A DNA stretch of 6,098 bases from Acidaminococcaceae bacterium (GCA_028693975.1 JAQUUF010000080.1:1-6098), one strand, 5' to 3'. Positions 1-6,095 are shown, counted from the first letter of the stretch. Translations and numbers: made by a program. Notes: generated by a model not told the origin, from the sequence alone.

Positions 1-1701
1 TGCAATACTCTGGGTATTAGCCTCATTTTGTACCATGGTTTTGTATTCACCGCCACTATGAGGATTATGGTCAGAAGTAATAATAACCAAGGTTCTATCA
101 TCCAACAGATTACGTGCTGCCGCCTGATAAAAGAAACCCCGAATAGTGTGCTCCACCCAATACATACCGCAGATACTGACAATTTTGCTATCACGCACCG
201 ACTCAGGCATATCGGCGTAACCAATCCCATAATATGGATAGGGCTGATGCATATCCAAGGTTTTTACCACTAGAAACATTTTTTCCTGCTGATGTTTTTC
301 CAAATAATCTAGGGCCACAGTATACATCGTATCATTATGGAATCCCCAACCACTGGCCCCACTATAGCCCCAGTTGGTCAGGTCCTCCTTAGCATAGTAT
401 TCCTGCATACCAAATTGCTGCGGATACTCGCGGTATTCATTAGCATAATAACGGCTAGAAGCATTCATAAAAACGCCTTTGTAACCCAACTCCTGCGCAC
501 TTCTAAATATAGAAGCCTGGTTCTGACCCTCTAAATCTTCATCATAGATAATCTGACTGCGAAAAGTAGCATTTAAGCCCTGAGTAGTTGGTATATCGGA
601 AGAATAGTAATTATCCATATGAGGATACTTTTGTAGCAAACCATCCAGATAGGGAGTAGTTTCCTGCGGGATATTCTTATTATAAAAATGCAAGTAATCG
701 CGGTGCACTGATTCCATAACCAGCATTACAACTCTATCATACTGCCTTACTCCTGCTACAGTAGAACGCTTGGCATCTGCCTGAATCCCCAACTCTTGCA
801 AAGTAGCTAAAATCTCAGGACTTAGTTCCTTTTCAGTAAATTTCCATGGGTCTTTTACTATTTTATCCGTATCAAAAAAAGCTTTATGCAAAAAGTTTAC
901 ATTTATCGGCATAGCAATGATATTGCGTGCAGGTCGCCTGCCTCTTTCAAAATCGACTTCCATATCCAGTCCTGCTATTTGGTCGGTTAGATGAAAGATT
1001 CCCGCTGACAGTGATAAATAGGTCATGTTAAAAGCCATACCAAAAGCCACTAAGCAGAGCAGCGACCAAGTAAAGTTCGGCTTGGCCTTGTGTGGCTTAT
1101 TTACCCTAAACAAGAGTGCTAGAACAATTAAAGCAATAAATACACCTGCCAAAACTATGGGTGAAGTCGTTCCTAGGATACCCTGTGCCGCATATATATT
1201 TAAATTTTTAAAAAGAACGCTCTCTATGTGAGTAGAAGTATTCCAAAAATACACCCCATCTAAGAGCATAATAGTGGCTGTAGCGAAATAGGACAAGAAA
1301 TAGACTAATTTCATGCCTTTGTTAGGCCAGTGATGGTAACACATAGCACAGCAAAGCACCAAAGCAAAGTTATTAAAGCAACCGGTAAAAAAACTTAGGG
1401 TAGTCATAAAGCCCCAATCAAGCTCTAGTCTATTCACCATATAGATACCAATCGCAATGTATTCTACGCCCAGCACAACAATAGGAAAATACCGCGCCAC
1501 CCTGTCTTGAATCCTCTTACGCCTACTGTAGAGCAAAAGAAGGGCACCTAAAATTAGCGTGTCCCTTGAGAAACCATTTAACGTATGTAAGTAACATTCA
1601 TTCTCAGGAAATGGTACAATACCTCGCATAAAAGACCAAGCAGAATAATATTCCACCCCTAAGCAAATTGCTAACACTAAAACAACAAGATATTTTCTCA
1701 T
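1..1701 (-). CDS. LTA synthase / sulfatase-superfamily membrane enzyme, partial (C-terminus off window)
   Basis: My translation leftward from the ATG at 1701 is open for 567 codons and leaves the window without a stop. Residues 1-235 hold about seven hydrophobic segments (near 4-23, 46-60, 72-88, 96-122, 131-150, 175-197, 211-233). A soluble domain follows, with alkaline-phosphatase-superfamily signatures: VMLVMESVHRDY (E330, expected metal ligand), IPTTQGLNATF (T372/T373, candidate nucleophile), KTLDMHQPY (H485), and ITSDHNPHSGGEY (D544/H545, expected metal ligands). This architecture is that of LtaS, OpgB and EptA-type enzymes, which transfer phosphoglycerol or phosphoethanolamine head groups outside the cytoplasmic membrane. 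The exact substrate cannot be assigned; a sulfatase-like hydrolase remains possible. The N-terminal part has more membrane segments than the five of LtaS. The start overlaps the upstream kinase stop as ATGA, and only a weak GGA precedes it, so coupled translation is likely. By family length, perhaps 50-100 residues are missing. Confidence 0.88.
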   Translation of the reverse strand, partial: MRKYLVVLVLAICLGVEYYSAWSFMRGIVPFPENECYLHTLNGFSRDTLILGALLLLYSRRKRIQDRVARYFPIVVLGVEYIAIGIYMVNRLELDWGFMTTLSFFTGCFNNFALVLCCAMCYHHWPNKGMKLVYFLSYFATATIMLLDGVYFWNTSTHIESVLFKNLNIYAAQGILGTTSPIVLAGVFIALIVLALLFRVNKPHKAKPNFTWSLLCLVAFGMAFNMTYLSLSAGIFHLTDQIAGLDMEVDFERGRRPARNIIAMPINVNFLHKAFFDTDKIVKDPWKFTEKELSPEILATLQELGIQADAKRSTVAGVRQYDRVVMLVMESVHRDYLHFYNKNIPQETTPYLDGLLQKYPHMDNYYSSDIPTTQGLNATFRSQIIYDEDLEGQNQASIFRSAQELGYKGVFMNASSRYYANEYREYPQQFGMQEYYAKEDLTNWGYSGASGWGFHNDTMYTVALDYLEKHQQEKMFLVVKTLDMHQPYPYYGIGYADMPESVRDSKIVSICGMYWVEHTIRGFFYQAAARNLLDDRTLVIITSDHNPHSGGEYKTMVQNEANTQSIA

Positions 1702-2639
1702 GATATAAATTCCATTGGTGTTGCTAATAAACCGATTTCTAAAGGCGATGCTACCAAAGAATCACCATCTAACTCTGCTGCAAAATTTTGCACATTAGAC
1801 TTAATGCGAACATGTTGAGCTTGGATAATTTCTACAGTTTTATCTAATTGCAGCATATCCGTCATGATAAGTGCAACATAACGCAAGAAATCAATACGTT
1901 TATGCCCAGTAAAAAGGCACACATGCAGTTTAGGCGACGACAAAGAGCTACCATCAACTAGTGAAAATCTGCCGGCATAGTACCGGCTCTTGGCCACAAG
2001 TACCGAGGATGCATCACGCCAAAGACCGTCATTGTCTATCATCACTTGAAACTTATACTGCCAATTTCTTAATAATATTTCCTGACGCACTAGATTGCCG
2101 CCCTGCTGGACGTAAGCAAATTTGGACAAGTATTTCTTGGCCTTTTCACTAACATTATCAACCACCAACGAATCCACGCCTATACCAGCTACTGTCAAAA
2201 ATATTCTATCATTAGCTTTGCCCAGCCATACCGGAGTTACTACCCCACGACTGATGCGCTTCACCCAACGGTCAGCATCTAGTACCTGCTCTAGCTCTTT
2301 GGCCACCAAATTAACTGTGCCGGCAGGGAAAATACTGATATACGGGCGGTAATCATCTTCCACCAAGAGCTCCACCAAGGCTCTAAGCGTACCATCACCA
2401 GCTGCTACTACCACCCATTCAACCTGCTCGCGTACTATTTTGTCGGCAATTTCATGCAGCTGCTCGAAGCGTTCTAAACGCTCTTCGATAAACTCAATCT
2501 TGCCCACAGCTTTGTGAAAACTACTAACCATGGCTCCCACGATGGTCGAGCGTACACTAAGTAAACGCGCTCCTGATTTGGGATTATAGACCACCATTAC
2601 TTTTTTAAATTGAGTAATATCAACAATTTTGCGTTTCAT
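1698..2639 (-). CDS. DAGK_cat-family lipid kinase (diacylglycerol kinase-like)
   Basis: This is a 313-residue soluble protein, close to the usual 290-310 of the DgkB/YegS/BmrU family. Landmarks in order are NPKSG (19-23, nucleotide-binding start), AAGDGT (79-84, the GGDGT catalytic/ATP motif with the first Gly replaced by Ala), PAGTVN (105-110), AGIGVDS (151-157), YYAGRFSLVDG (220-230) and ELDGD (289-293). The likely reaction is ATP-dependent phosphorylation of diacylglycerol, or another lipid alcohol, to its phosphate at the inner membrane face. The position where DgkB has Asp in NDF is Leu here (L111), and the DGE motif reads DGD, so substrate choice is less certain than for true DgkB. The ATG at 2639 is supported by AGAAGGAG six nt upstream, partly within the stop region of the GtrA gene. 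Its stop overlaps the next gene's start (ATGA), which places it in a tight operon with a head-group transferase that would be expected to produce diacylglycerol. Confidence 0.88.
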   Translation of the reverse strand: MKRKIVDITQFKKVMVVYNPKSGARLLSVRSTIVGAMVSSFHKAVGKIEFIEERLERFEQLHEIADKIVREQVEWVVVAAGDGTLRALVELLVEDDYRPYISIFPAGTVNLVAKELEQVLDADRWVKRISRGVVTPVWLGKANDRIFLTVAGIGVDSLVVDNVSEKAKKYLSKFAYVQQGGNLVRQEILLRNWQYKFQVMIDNDGLWRDASSVLVAKSRYYAGRFSLVDGSSLSSPKLHVCLFTGHKRIDFLRYVALIMTDMLQLDKTVEIIQAQHVRIKSNVQNFAAELDGDSLVASPLEIGLLATPMEFIS

Positions 2640-2645
2640 TAACGG

Positions 2646-2653
2646 CTCCTTCT
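2646..2653 (-). promoter_or_regulatory. Ribosome binding site of the lipid kinase gene
   Basis: On the minus strand AGAAGGAG lies six nt before the ATG at 2639. It overlaps the TAG stop of the GtrA gene, so ribosomes ending gtrA would be delivered onto it. It is the strongest ribosome binding site in the second cassette and fixes the kinase start. Confidence 0.75.
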
Positions 2654-3062
2654 AATAAATCCATTTTTTCCTAGAAATATAATTCCACACGACTACAAGA
2701 CAGCTAGCAGTTACCTTAGCAACCATGGGATTCCATTGCCAAGCACCAACAAAGATGCGCATTAAAAGCAAATTCCATAGTAAGCCAATGACCGAAACCA
2801 AAAACACTAAAGAAATTTCTTTACCTCTGCTATAGCGAGCACCGCTCTCGAAGACTAAAAGATTAGTGAGAAAATAGTGGTAAGTAGTTGATACGGTAAA
2901 GGCTAACGCTGCTGACACCAGATAGTTAAGAGCCAGTTTGCTCTCTAATACATAAAAACAGCTCCACTCGATTAAAGCAGCGGTGCCGCCGACGAGCAGA
3001 TAGAAAAATATTTTCACCTGTTCATTATTCGAATAATCATGTCCTAAAAATTGTTTGCTCAT
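2652..3062 (-). CDS. GtrA-family small membrane protein
   Basis: This 136-residue protein has four predicted membrane helices (about 17-38, 46-68, 83-105, 112-130) and the GtrA family pattern: FYLLVGGTAALIEW in helix 1, TNLLVF after helix 2, and a basic, aromatic C-terminus (VWNYISRKKWIY). GtrA proteins are thought to move or support transfer of polyprenyl-phosphate-linked sugars across the cytoplasmic membrane for glycosylation of O-antigen, teichoic acid or other envelope polymers. The substrate here is unknown. The hydrophilic lead before helix 1 (16 residues) is longer than usual. The ATG at 3062 has no Shine-Dalgarno; instead a TGGTATAAT promoter-like element ends 8 nt upstream. A GTG at 3017-3015 (V16) would give a more typical 121-residue protein but also lacks a convincing ribosome site. 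The gene heads a probable transcription unit with the lipid kinase 12 nt downstream. Confidence 0.87.
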   Translation of the reverse strand: MSKQFLGHDYSNNEQVKIFFYLLVGGTAALIEWSCFYVLESKLALNYLVSAALAFTVSTTYHYFLTNLLVFESGARYSRGKEISLVFLVSVIGLLWNLLLMRIFVGAWQWNPMVAKVTASCLVVVWNYISRKKWIY

Positions 3063-3070
3063 AATTGTTT

Positions 3071-3079
3071 ATTATACCA
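3071..3079 (-). promoter_or_regulatory. Extended -10 promoter before the GtrA gene
   Basis: The minus strand reads TGGTATAAT, a perfect -10 hexamer with the TGn extension of sigma-A/sigma-70 promoters. No -35 match is seen 16-18 nt upstream, where the terminator stem lies; extended -10 promoters can work without one. The expected start of transcription is near 3064-3066, only 2-4 nt before the ATG at 3062, so the message would be almost leaderless. Confidence 0.6.
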
Positions 3080-3080
3080 T

Positions 3081-3107
3081 AGAAAAGGGCGGCCATGGGG
3101 TCGCCCT
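3081..3107 (-). terminator. Probable intrinsic terminator after bofA
   Basis: Five nt downstream of the bofA TAA the minus strand forms a GC-rich hairpin. AGGGCG (3107-3102) pairs with CGCCCT (3091-3086), then there is one A/C mismatch and two further C-G pairs around a CCAT loop. TTTTCT follows. The T-run is short (four T, then CT), so termination may be partial. It separates the dnaX-recR-bofA block from the envelope cassette. Confidence 0.65.
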
Positions 3108-3111
3108 ACTC

Positions 3112-3354
3112 TTATTTAATCAGATTATAAATCAGCATTACCACAATACCTGGTATACCAAAGAAACCGGCAATTAACGCCGTTATCACACTGATTTCCA
3201 AATGGATGCCAATAAGACCGCCCACCATATTCAAAAGCCAGAGCATAACCACGCCCACAAGCCCATTCCACACCAAGCTGAAGGATAACGAAAAGAACTT
3301 AACTACCAAAAATAAAACTACAAACGCAATGACTGCAGGTAACATTACCTCCAT
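3112..3354 (-). CDS. bofA: Pro-sigma-K processing inhibitor BofA family protein
   Basis: This is an 80-residue, almost wholly hydrophobic protein with two to three membrane segments (about 4-26, 28-46, 53-77). The C-terminal block LIAGFFGIPG (60-69) is the hallmark of the BofA family (usual length about 85-90). In Bacillus subtilis BofA sits in the outer forespore membrane with SpoIVFA and holds the intramembrane protease SpoIVFB inactive until engulfment signalling allows pro-sigma-K cleavage. Position directly after recR (15-nt gap) matches the Bacillus/Clostridium arrangement and supports the call strongly. From memory of B. subtilis BofA work, N48, N61 and T64 matter for inhibition; by spacing these fall on N42, S55 and T58 here, so the middle Asn is a Ser. 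The start at 3354 has a modest AAAGGGTG site seven nt upstream. A Met at position 4 is possible but its GGAGG lies too close (2 nt). Confidence 0.88.
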   Translation of the reverse strand: MEVMLPAVIAFVVLFLVVKFFSLSFSLVWNGLVGVVMLWLLNMVGGLIGIHLEISVITALIAGFFGIPGIVVMLIYNLIK

Positions 3355-3369
3355 GCTAGCACACCCTTT

Positions 3370-3966
3370 CTACATACTGCGCCTATTTTCTAAGGCCTTA
3401 GACAAGGTCACTTCATCAGCGTATTCCAAATCACTGCCAACAGGCAGCCCATGCGCTATGCGGCTGACAGTGAGTCCCAATGGTTTCAGCAAACTAGCCA
3501 AATAAGACGCCGTCGCCTCTCCTTCTACATCGGAATTGGTCGCAATAATAATCTCTTTGACCTCTTCTTGTTGTAGCCGCAACAGCAACTCTCTAATTTT
3601 CAGTTTGTCTGGACCCACTCCATCCAAAGGCGACAAAACGCCATGCAAAACATGGTAAACACCTTTGTAGCCATGACTGCGCTCCATAGCAATAACGTCT
3701 TGGGGATCTTCTACCACACAGATAAGACTCTGGTCTCGTTGTTTGTCACGACATATTTCGCACAAATCGCCATCGCTGAGGTTAAAACACCTCTGGCAAA
3801 TCTTGATGCCCGTCTTGGCTTGAAGCAAGGCTTGCGCCAAGGCTTTGACCTCTGCCTCGGGCAAATCAATAATGTGATAGGCTAACCGTAGGGCCGTCTT
3901 AGAACCAACACCAGGCAGGCGGCGTAGCTCTTCATAAAGTTGCCCCAAAGGTTTAATCATTCGCAT
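3370..3966 (-). CDS. recR: Recombination mediator protein RecR
   Basis: This 198-residue protein has the standard RecR length and layout. A helix-hairpin-helix region lies near 10-32 (RRLPGVGSKTALRLA). A C4 zinc finger follows (C57-x2-C60-x8-C69-x2-C72). The Toprim domain spans about 80-175, with VVED (84-87) and TNSDVEGEATA (143-153) carrying acidic residues. The C-terminal HGLPVGSDLEYAD block (172-184) is typical of the family. RecR works with RecO, and with RecF at gaps, to load RecA on SSB-coated single-stranded DNA in recombinational repair. The start at 3966 is preceded by GGTAGGAC with seven nt between AGGA and the ATG; a second ATG two codons later is further from that site and less likely. 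It lies 14 nt after ybaB and 15 nt before bofA, within the conserved dnaX-ybaB-recR block. Confidence 0.97.
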   Translation of the reverse strand: MRMIKPLGQLYEELRRLPGVGSKTALRLAYHIIDLPEAEVKALAQALLQAKTGIKICQRCFNLSDGDLCEICRDKQRDQSLICVVEDPQDVIAMERSHGYKGVYHVLHGVLSPLDGVGPDKLKIRELLLRLQQEEVKEIIIATNSDVEGEATASYLASLLKPLGLTVSRIAHGLPVGSDLEYADEVTLSKALENRRSM

Positions 3967-3980
3967 AAATCAGTCCTACC

Positions 3981-4298
3981 TTACATGCCGGGTATTTTCA
4001 TACCGCCGGTAATTTTGCTAGTTTCTGCATCAGTCATTTCGTCAATCTTGCGCATACCATCATTAATGGCAGCGACTAACATATCTTGCAACATTTCTAC
4101 ATCTTCCGGATCTACTGCCTCTGGTTTTATAGCGATAGACTCAACTTCTTTTTTGCCATTGACAACCACTGTCACAGCTCCGCCACCGGTCGTTGTTTCA
4201 ATAGTTCTGGTTTTTAACTCTTCTTGCAGTTTCAACATTTGAGCCTGCATTTTTTGAACTTTCTTCATCATACCTTGCATATTGCCGGGATTAAACAT
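3981..4298 (-). CDS. YbaB/EbfC family nucleoid-associated protein
   Basis: The product is 105 residues, the usual size of this family. An N-terminal helical stretch rich in Met, Lys and Gln (MQGMMKKVQKMQAQM) is followed by a beta region with GGGAVTVVVNGKKEV (38-52). A helix with VDPEDVEMLQDMLVAAIND and a GG-M-IPGM tail close the protein, all typical. Members form dimers that bind DNA without strong sequence specificity, and the gene sits between dnaX and recR in very many bacteria. I place the start at 4298, preceded by AGGAGGGG with eight nt spacing. The reading frame is also open to an ATG at 4343, but those 15 extra codons cover the promoter and ribosome site and do not look like YbaB. It is 51 nt after dnaX and 14 nt before recR. 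Confidence 0.95.
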   Translation of the reverse strand: MFNPGNMQGMMKKVQKMQAQMLKLQEELKTRTIETTTGGGAVTVVVNGKKEVESIAIKPEAVDPEDVEMLQDMLVAAINDGMRKIDEMTDAETSKITGGMKIPGM

Positions 4299-4306
4299 AA
4301 GTAATA

Positions 4307-4314
4307 CCCCTCCT
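4307..4314 (-). promoter_or_regulatory. Ribosome binding site deciding the ybaB start
   Basis: The minus strand reads AGGAGGGG, a near-perfect Shine-Dalgarno, eight nt before the ATG at 4298. This rules in favour of the 105-residue form over a 120-residue form starting at 4343, which has no such site. Confidence 0.8.
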
Positions 4315-4331
4315 AATTTTTTATAACAGAT

Positions 4332-4340
4332 ATTATACCA
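4332..4340 (-). promoter_or_regulatory. Extended -10 promoter between dnaX and ybaB
   Basis: The minus strand reads TGGTATAAT, within TGTGGTATAAT, starting 9 nt after the dnaX stop. It is a perfect -10 with TGn extension. A TTGAAG element exists upstream but 20 nt from the hexamer, too far for a standard spacer. The expected start of transcription is near 4325, giving a leader of about 27 nt with the strong ybaB ribosome site inside it. It would allow ybaB-recR-bofA to be expressed independently of dnaX. Confidence 0.55.
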
Positions 4341-4349
4341 CAATTTCGC

Positions 4350-6083
4350 TTATTCTTCTTCAATTGTGCCGCCAAAAAATTTCACTGCTTTGCGTGCTGT
4401 CGGTGGCAACTTGTCCTGAGCCAAAGAAGGCTTGACCCCTTCTTTACAAACTAACTGCACACTATGCCCACACAAATCTTGTAAAATAGCCTCGATGAAC
4501 TTCCTGTATTCAGGCTTTTCTAGGCGCTCCCAACTAATTTGCATATCACTCGCCACAATTAGCACATCATCATCCAAGGTAACCGGCCAAGCTTTCTCGG
4601 CATAGGCCACTAGGGATTTTTTCTTTCTCGCCCCAATTTCTTTTATCACTTGCTGCCAAAGCCTATTCAAAGAGCCTTGATTATAACCACTGGCCTCTGG
4701 TGCAGCCTTTATATCCGGGGAGACGGTAGATGCTTGCTGGGCACCTACAGCAGTTGCCCGCCCTTCCAACAACTCAGCACCCGTCGTTGTCACCAACTCT
4801 TCCTCATTATCGGTACCTTCTTGAATTGCGACCTGCTCCGGCACGGTCTGCGCTTCTGGCACTGAATTGCCCGGCGTAGACGGTGCACGCGTCCCCACTG
4901 CCGCTTGCGCCAACGGCACCTTACTCTGTGGCATAAGAACCTTACCACTCAGCTGGGCTTCTAATTGAGCCACTCGAGCTGCCAAAGCAGCCACTGTATC
5001 ACCTTGAATCCTACACAAATCGAAGAGACAAAGCTCAGCATAAATCTTGCCCCGTACAGCAAAGCGCAACTCTTCCAAAGTCTGATGCAACCGTTCTGTA
5101 CAAGCCAAAATGCGCTCCACCGTAAATAAGGGCGCAACAACTGCAAAGGCCTCCTTGGTATCCGTCAAATAAATATCTTCATACGCTGCCGCTGTTTTAA
5201 AAAGTAACAAAGCTCTTAAATATTCACTTAATTCTACAATAATTTGCTTGGTATCCTTACCTTGTTGGCTCAATTCTGTCAAAGCTTGCAAAGCACCAGC
5301 CAAATCGCCTTTGCCTATTAAAGCAACCAAGTTCCGCAGCCCTTCTGTGCCAACAACGCCCAAAATACCTCTTACTGTAGCAGCACTAATCTGTTCGTCC
5401 AAAACAGAGCTCTGCTCCAAAAGGCTCAAAGCATCGCGCAAACCACCGTCAGCTTGGATAGCAATCAGCCGCAATGCTTCTTGGGTCACCGTTATTTGCT
5501 CTGCCTGTGCCACAACCTCCAAACGCTTAGTAATATCATCTACAGTAACACGGTGAAAATCATAGCGCTGACAGCGACTGTGTATAGTTGCCGGTATTTT
5601 ATGCGGTTCTGTAGTAGCCAAAATGAAAATTGCATGAGCAGGCGGTTCCTCCAAGACCTTGAGCAGTCCATTGAAGGCTTCCGTTGTCAGCATATGAACT
5701 TCATCAATAATATAAACCTTGTATTTACCACTAACCGGGGCAAAGCCAACCTTCTCGCGCAACTCTCTAATCTGGTCAATACCGCGATTAGAGGCCGCAT
5801 CTATTTCAATCACATCCATAGAAGCACCCTTGGTAATCATCTGACAATTCTCACAGACATTACAAGGCTCTGCCGTAGGTCCTTGCTCACAGTTTAAGGC
5901 CTTAGCCAAAATCCTGGCAGTACTAGTCTTGCCTGTACCACGCGGTCCTGCAAACAAATAGGCATGAGAAATTTTGCCACTGCTCAAAGCATTCGTCAAA
6001 GCGGTACGAATATGTTCCTGTCCCACCAAAGAAGTAAAATCTTGGGGCCTATATTTACGATAAAGTGTTTGATGCTCTGACAT
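4350..6083 (-). CDS. dnaX: DNA polymerase III subunit gamma/tau
   Basis: This 577-residue clamp-loader ATPase begins YRKYRPQDF, the standard DnaX opening. Seen in order are Walker A GPRGTGKT (46-53), a zinc module (C65, C74, C77, C80), Walker B DEVH (127-130), sensor 1 near ATT (156-158), the arginine-finger motif SRC (169-171) and sensor 2 GGLRDALSLLEQ (213-224). Domain III runs to about 370. A low-complexity Ala/Gln/Glu/Pro linker covers about 381-465, followed by a C-terminal domain (about 470-550) of the type Bacillota tau uses to contact the polymerase and helicase. It loads the beta clamp within the holoenzyme. The start at 6083 is supported by GGAGAGGA four nt upstream. No strong programmed-frameshift signal is seen, so a single full-length tau product is expected. 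It heads the conserved dnaX-ybaB-recR-bofA block; its own promoter lies outside the window. Confidence 0.98.
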   Translation of the reverse strand: MSEHQTLYRKYRPQDFTSLVGQEHIRTALTNALSSGKISHAYLFAGPRGTGKTSTARILAKALNCEQGPTAEPCNVCENCQMITKGASMDVIEIDAASNRGIDQIRELREKVGFAPVSGKYKVYIIDEVHMLTTEAFNGLLKVLEEPPAHAIFILATTEPHKIPATIHSRCQRYDFHRVTVDDITKRLEVVAQAEQITVTQEALRLIAIQADGGLRDALSLLEQSSVLDEQISAATVRGILGVVGTEGLRNLVALIGKGDLAGALQALTELSQQGKDTKQIIVELSEYLRALLLFKTAAAYEDIYLTDTKEAFAVVAPLFTVERILACTERLHQTLEELRFAVRGKIYAELCLFDLCRIQGDTVAALAARVAQLEAQLSGKVLMPQSKVPLAQAAVGTRAPSTPGNSVPEAQTVPEQVAIQEGTDNEEELVTTTGAELLEGRATAVGAQQASTVSPDIKAAPEASGYNQGSLNRLWQQVIKEIGARKKKSLVAYAEKAWPVTLDDDVLIVASDMQISWERLEKPEYRKFIEAILQDLCGHSVQLVCKEGVKPSLAQDKLPPTARKAVKFFGGTIEEE

Positions 6084-6087
6084 AAAA

Positions 6088-6095
6088 TCCTCTCC
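6088..6095 (-). promoter_or_regulatory. Ribosome binding site of dnaX
   Basis: The minus strand reads GGAGAGGA, then TTTT and the ATG at 6083. It supports that start; the remaining upstream bases at the window edge are too few to show a promoter. Confidence 0.7.

Noticed and set aside
28..1231. Plus-strand open frames at 28-273, 337-534 and 1025-1231 as genes in an apparently empty left third
   Set aside because: The minus strand is continuously open from 1701 to the left edge and encodes a clear membrane-anchored transferase with metal-ligand motifs; the plus-strand frames are its antisense shadows.
4299..4343. Upstream ATG at 4343 that would lengthen YbaB by 15 residues
   Set aside because: The extension covers the extended -10 promoter and the strong ribosome site, has no ribosome site of its own, and does not resemble YbaB family N-termini.
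4608..4640. A-rich stretch in dnaX (AAG AAA AAA TCC, codons 487-490) as a frameshift or slippage site giving a gamma-like short form
   Set aside because: The run has only six A, there is no full X-XXY-YYZ heptamer and no clear upstream Shine-Dalgarno or downstream hairpin. Loss of one A would meet TAG almost at once, giving a product of about 490 residues, but six A rarely slips enough to matter.
4961..5146. A 61-codon minus-strand open frame within dnaX
   Set aside because: It is a second frame inside the dnaX coding region, without a ribosome site or family resemblance.
5454..5897. A 147-codon open frame on the plus strand opposite dnaX, and other plus-strand open frames across the window
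   Set aside because: They lie antisense to well-recognised genes, have no convincing ribosome sites and show no recognisable protein family, so they look like shadows of the real genes.
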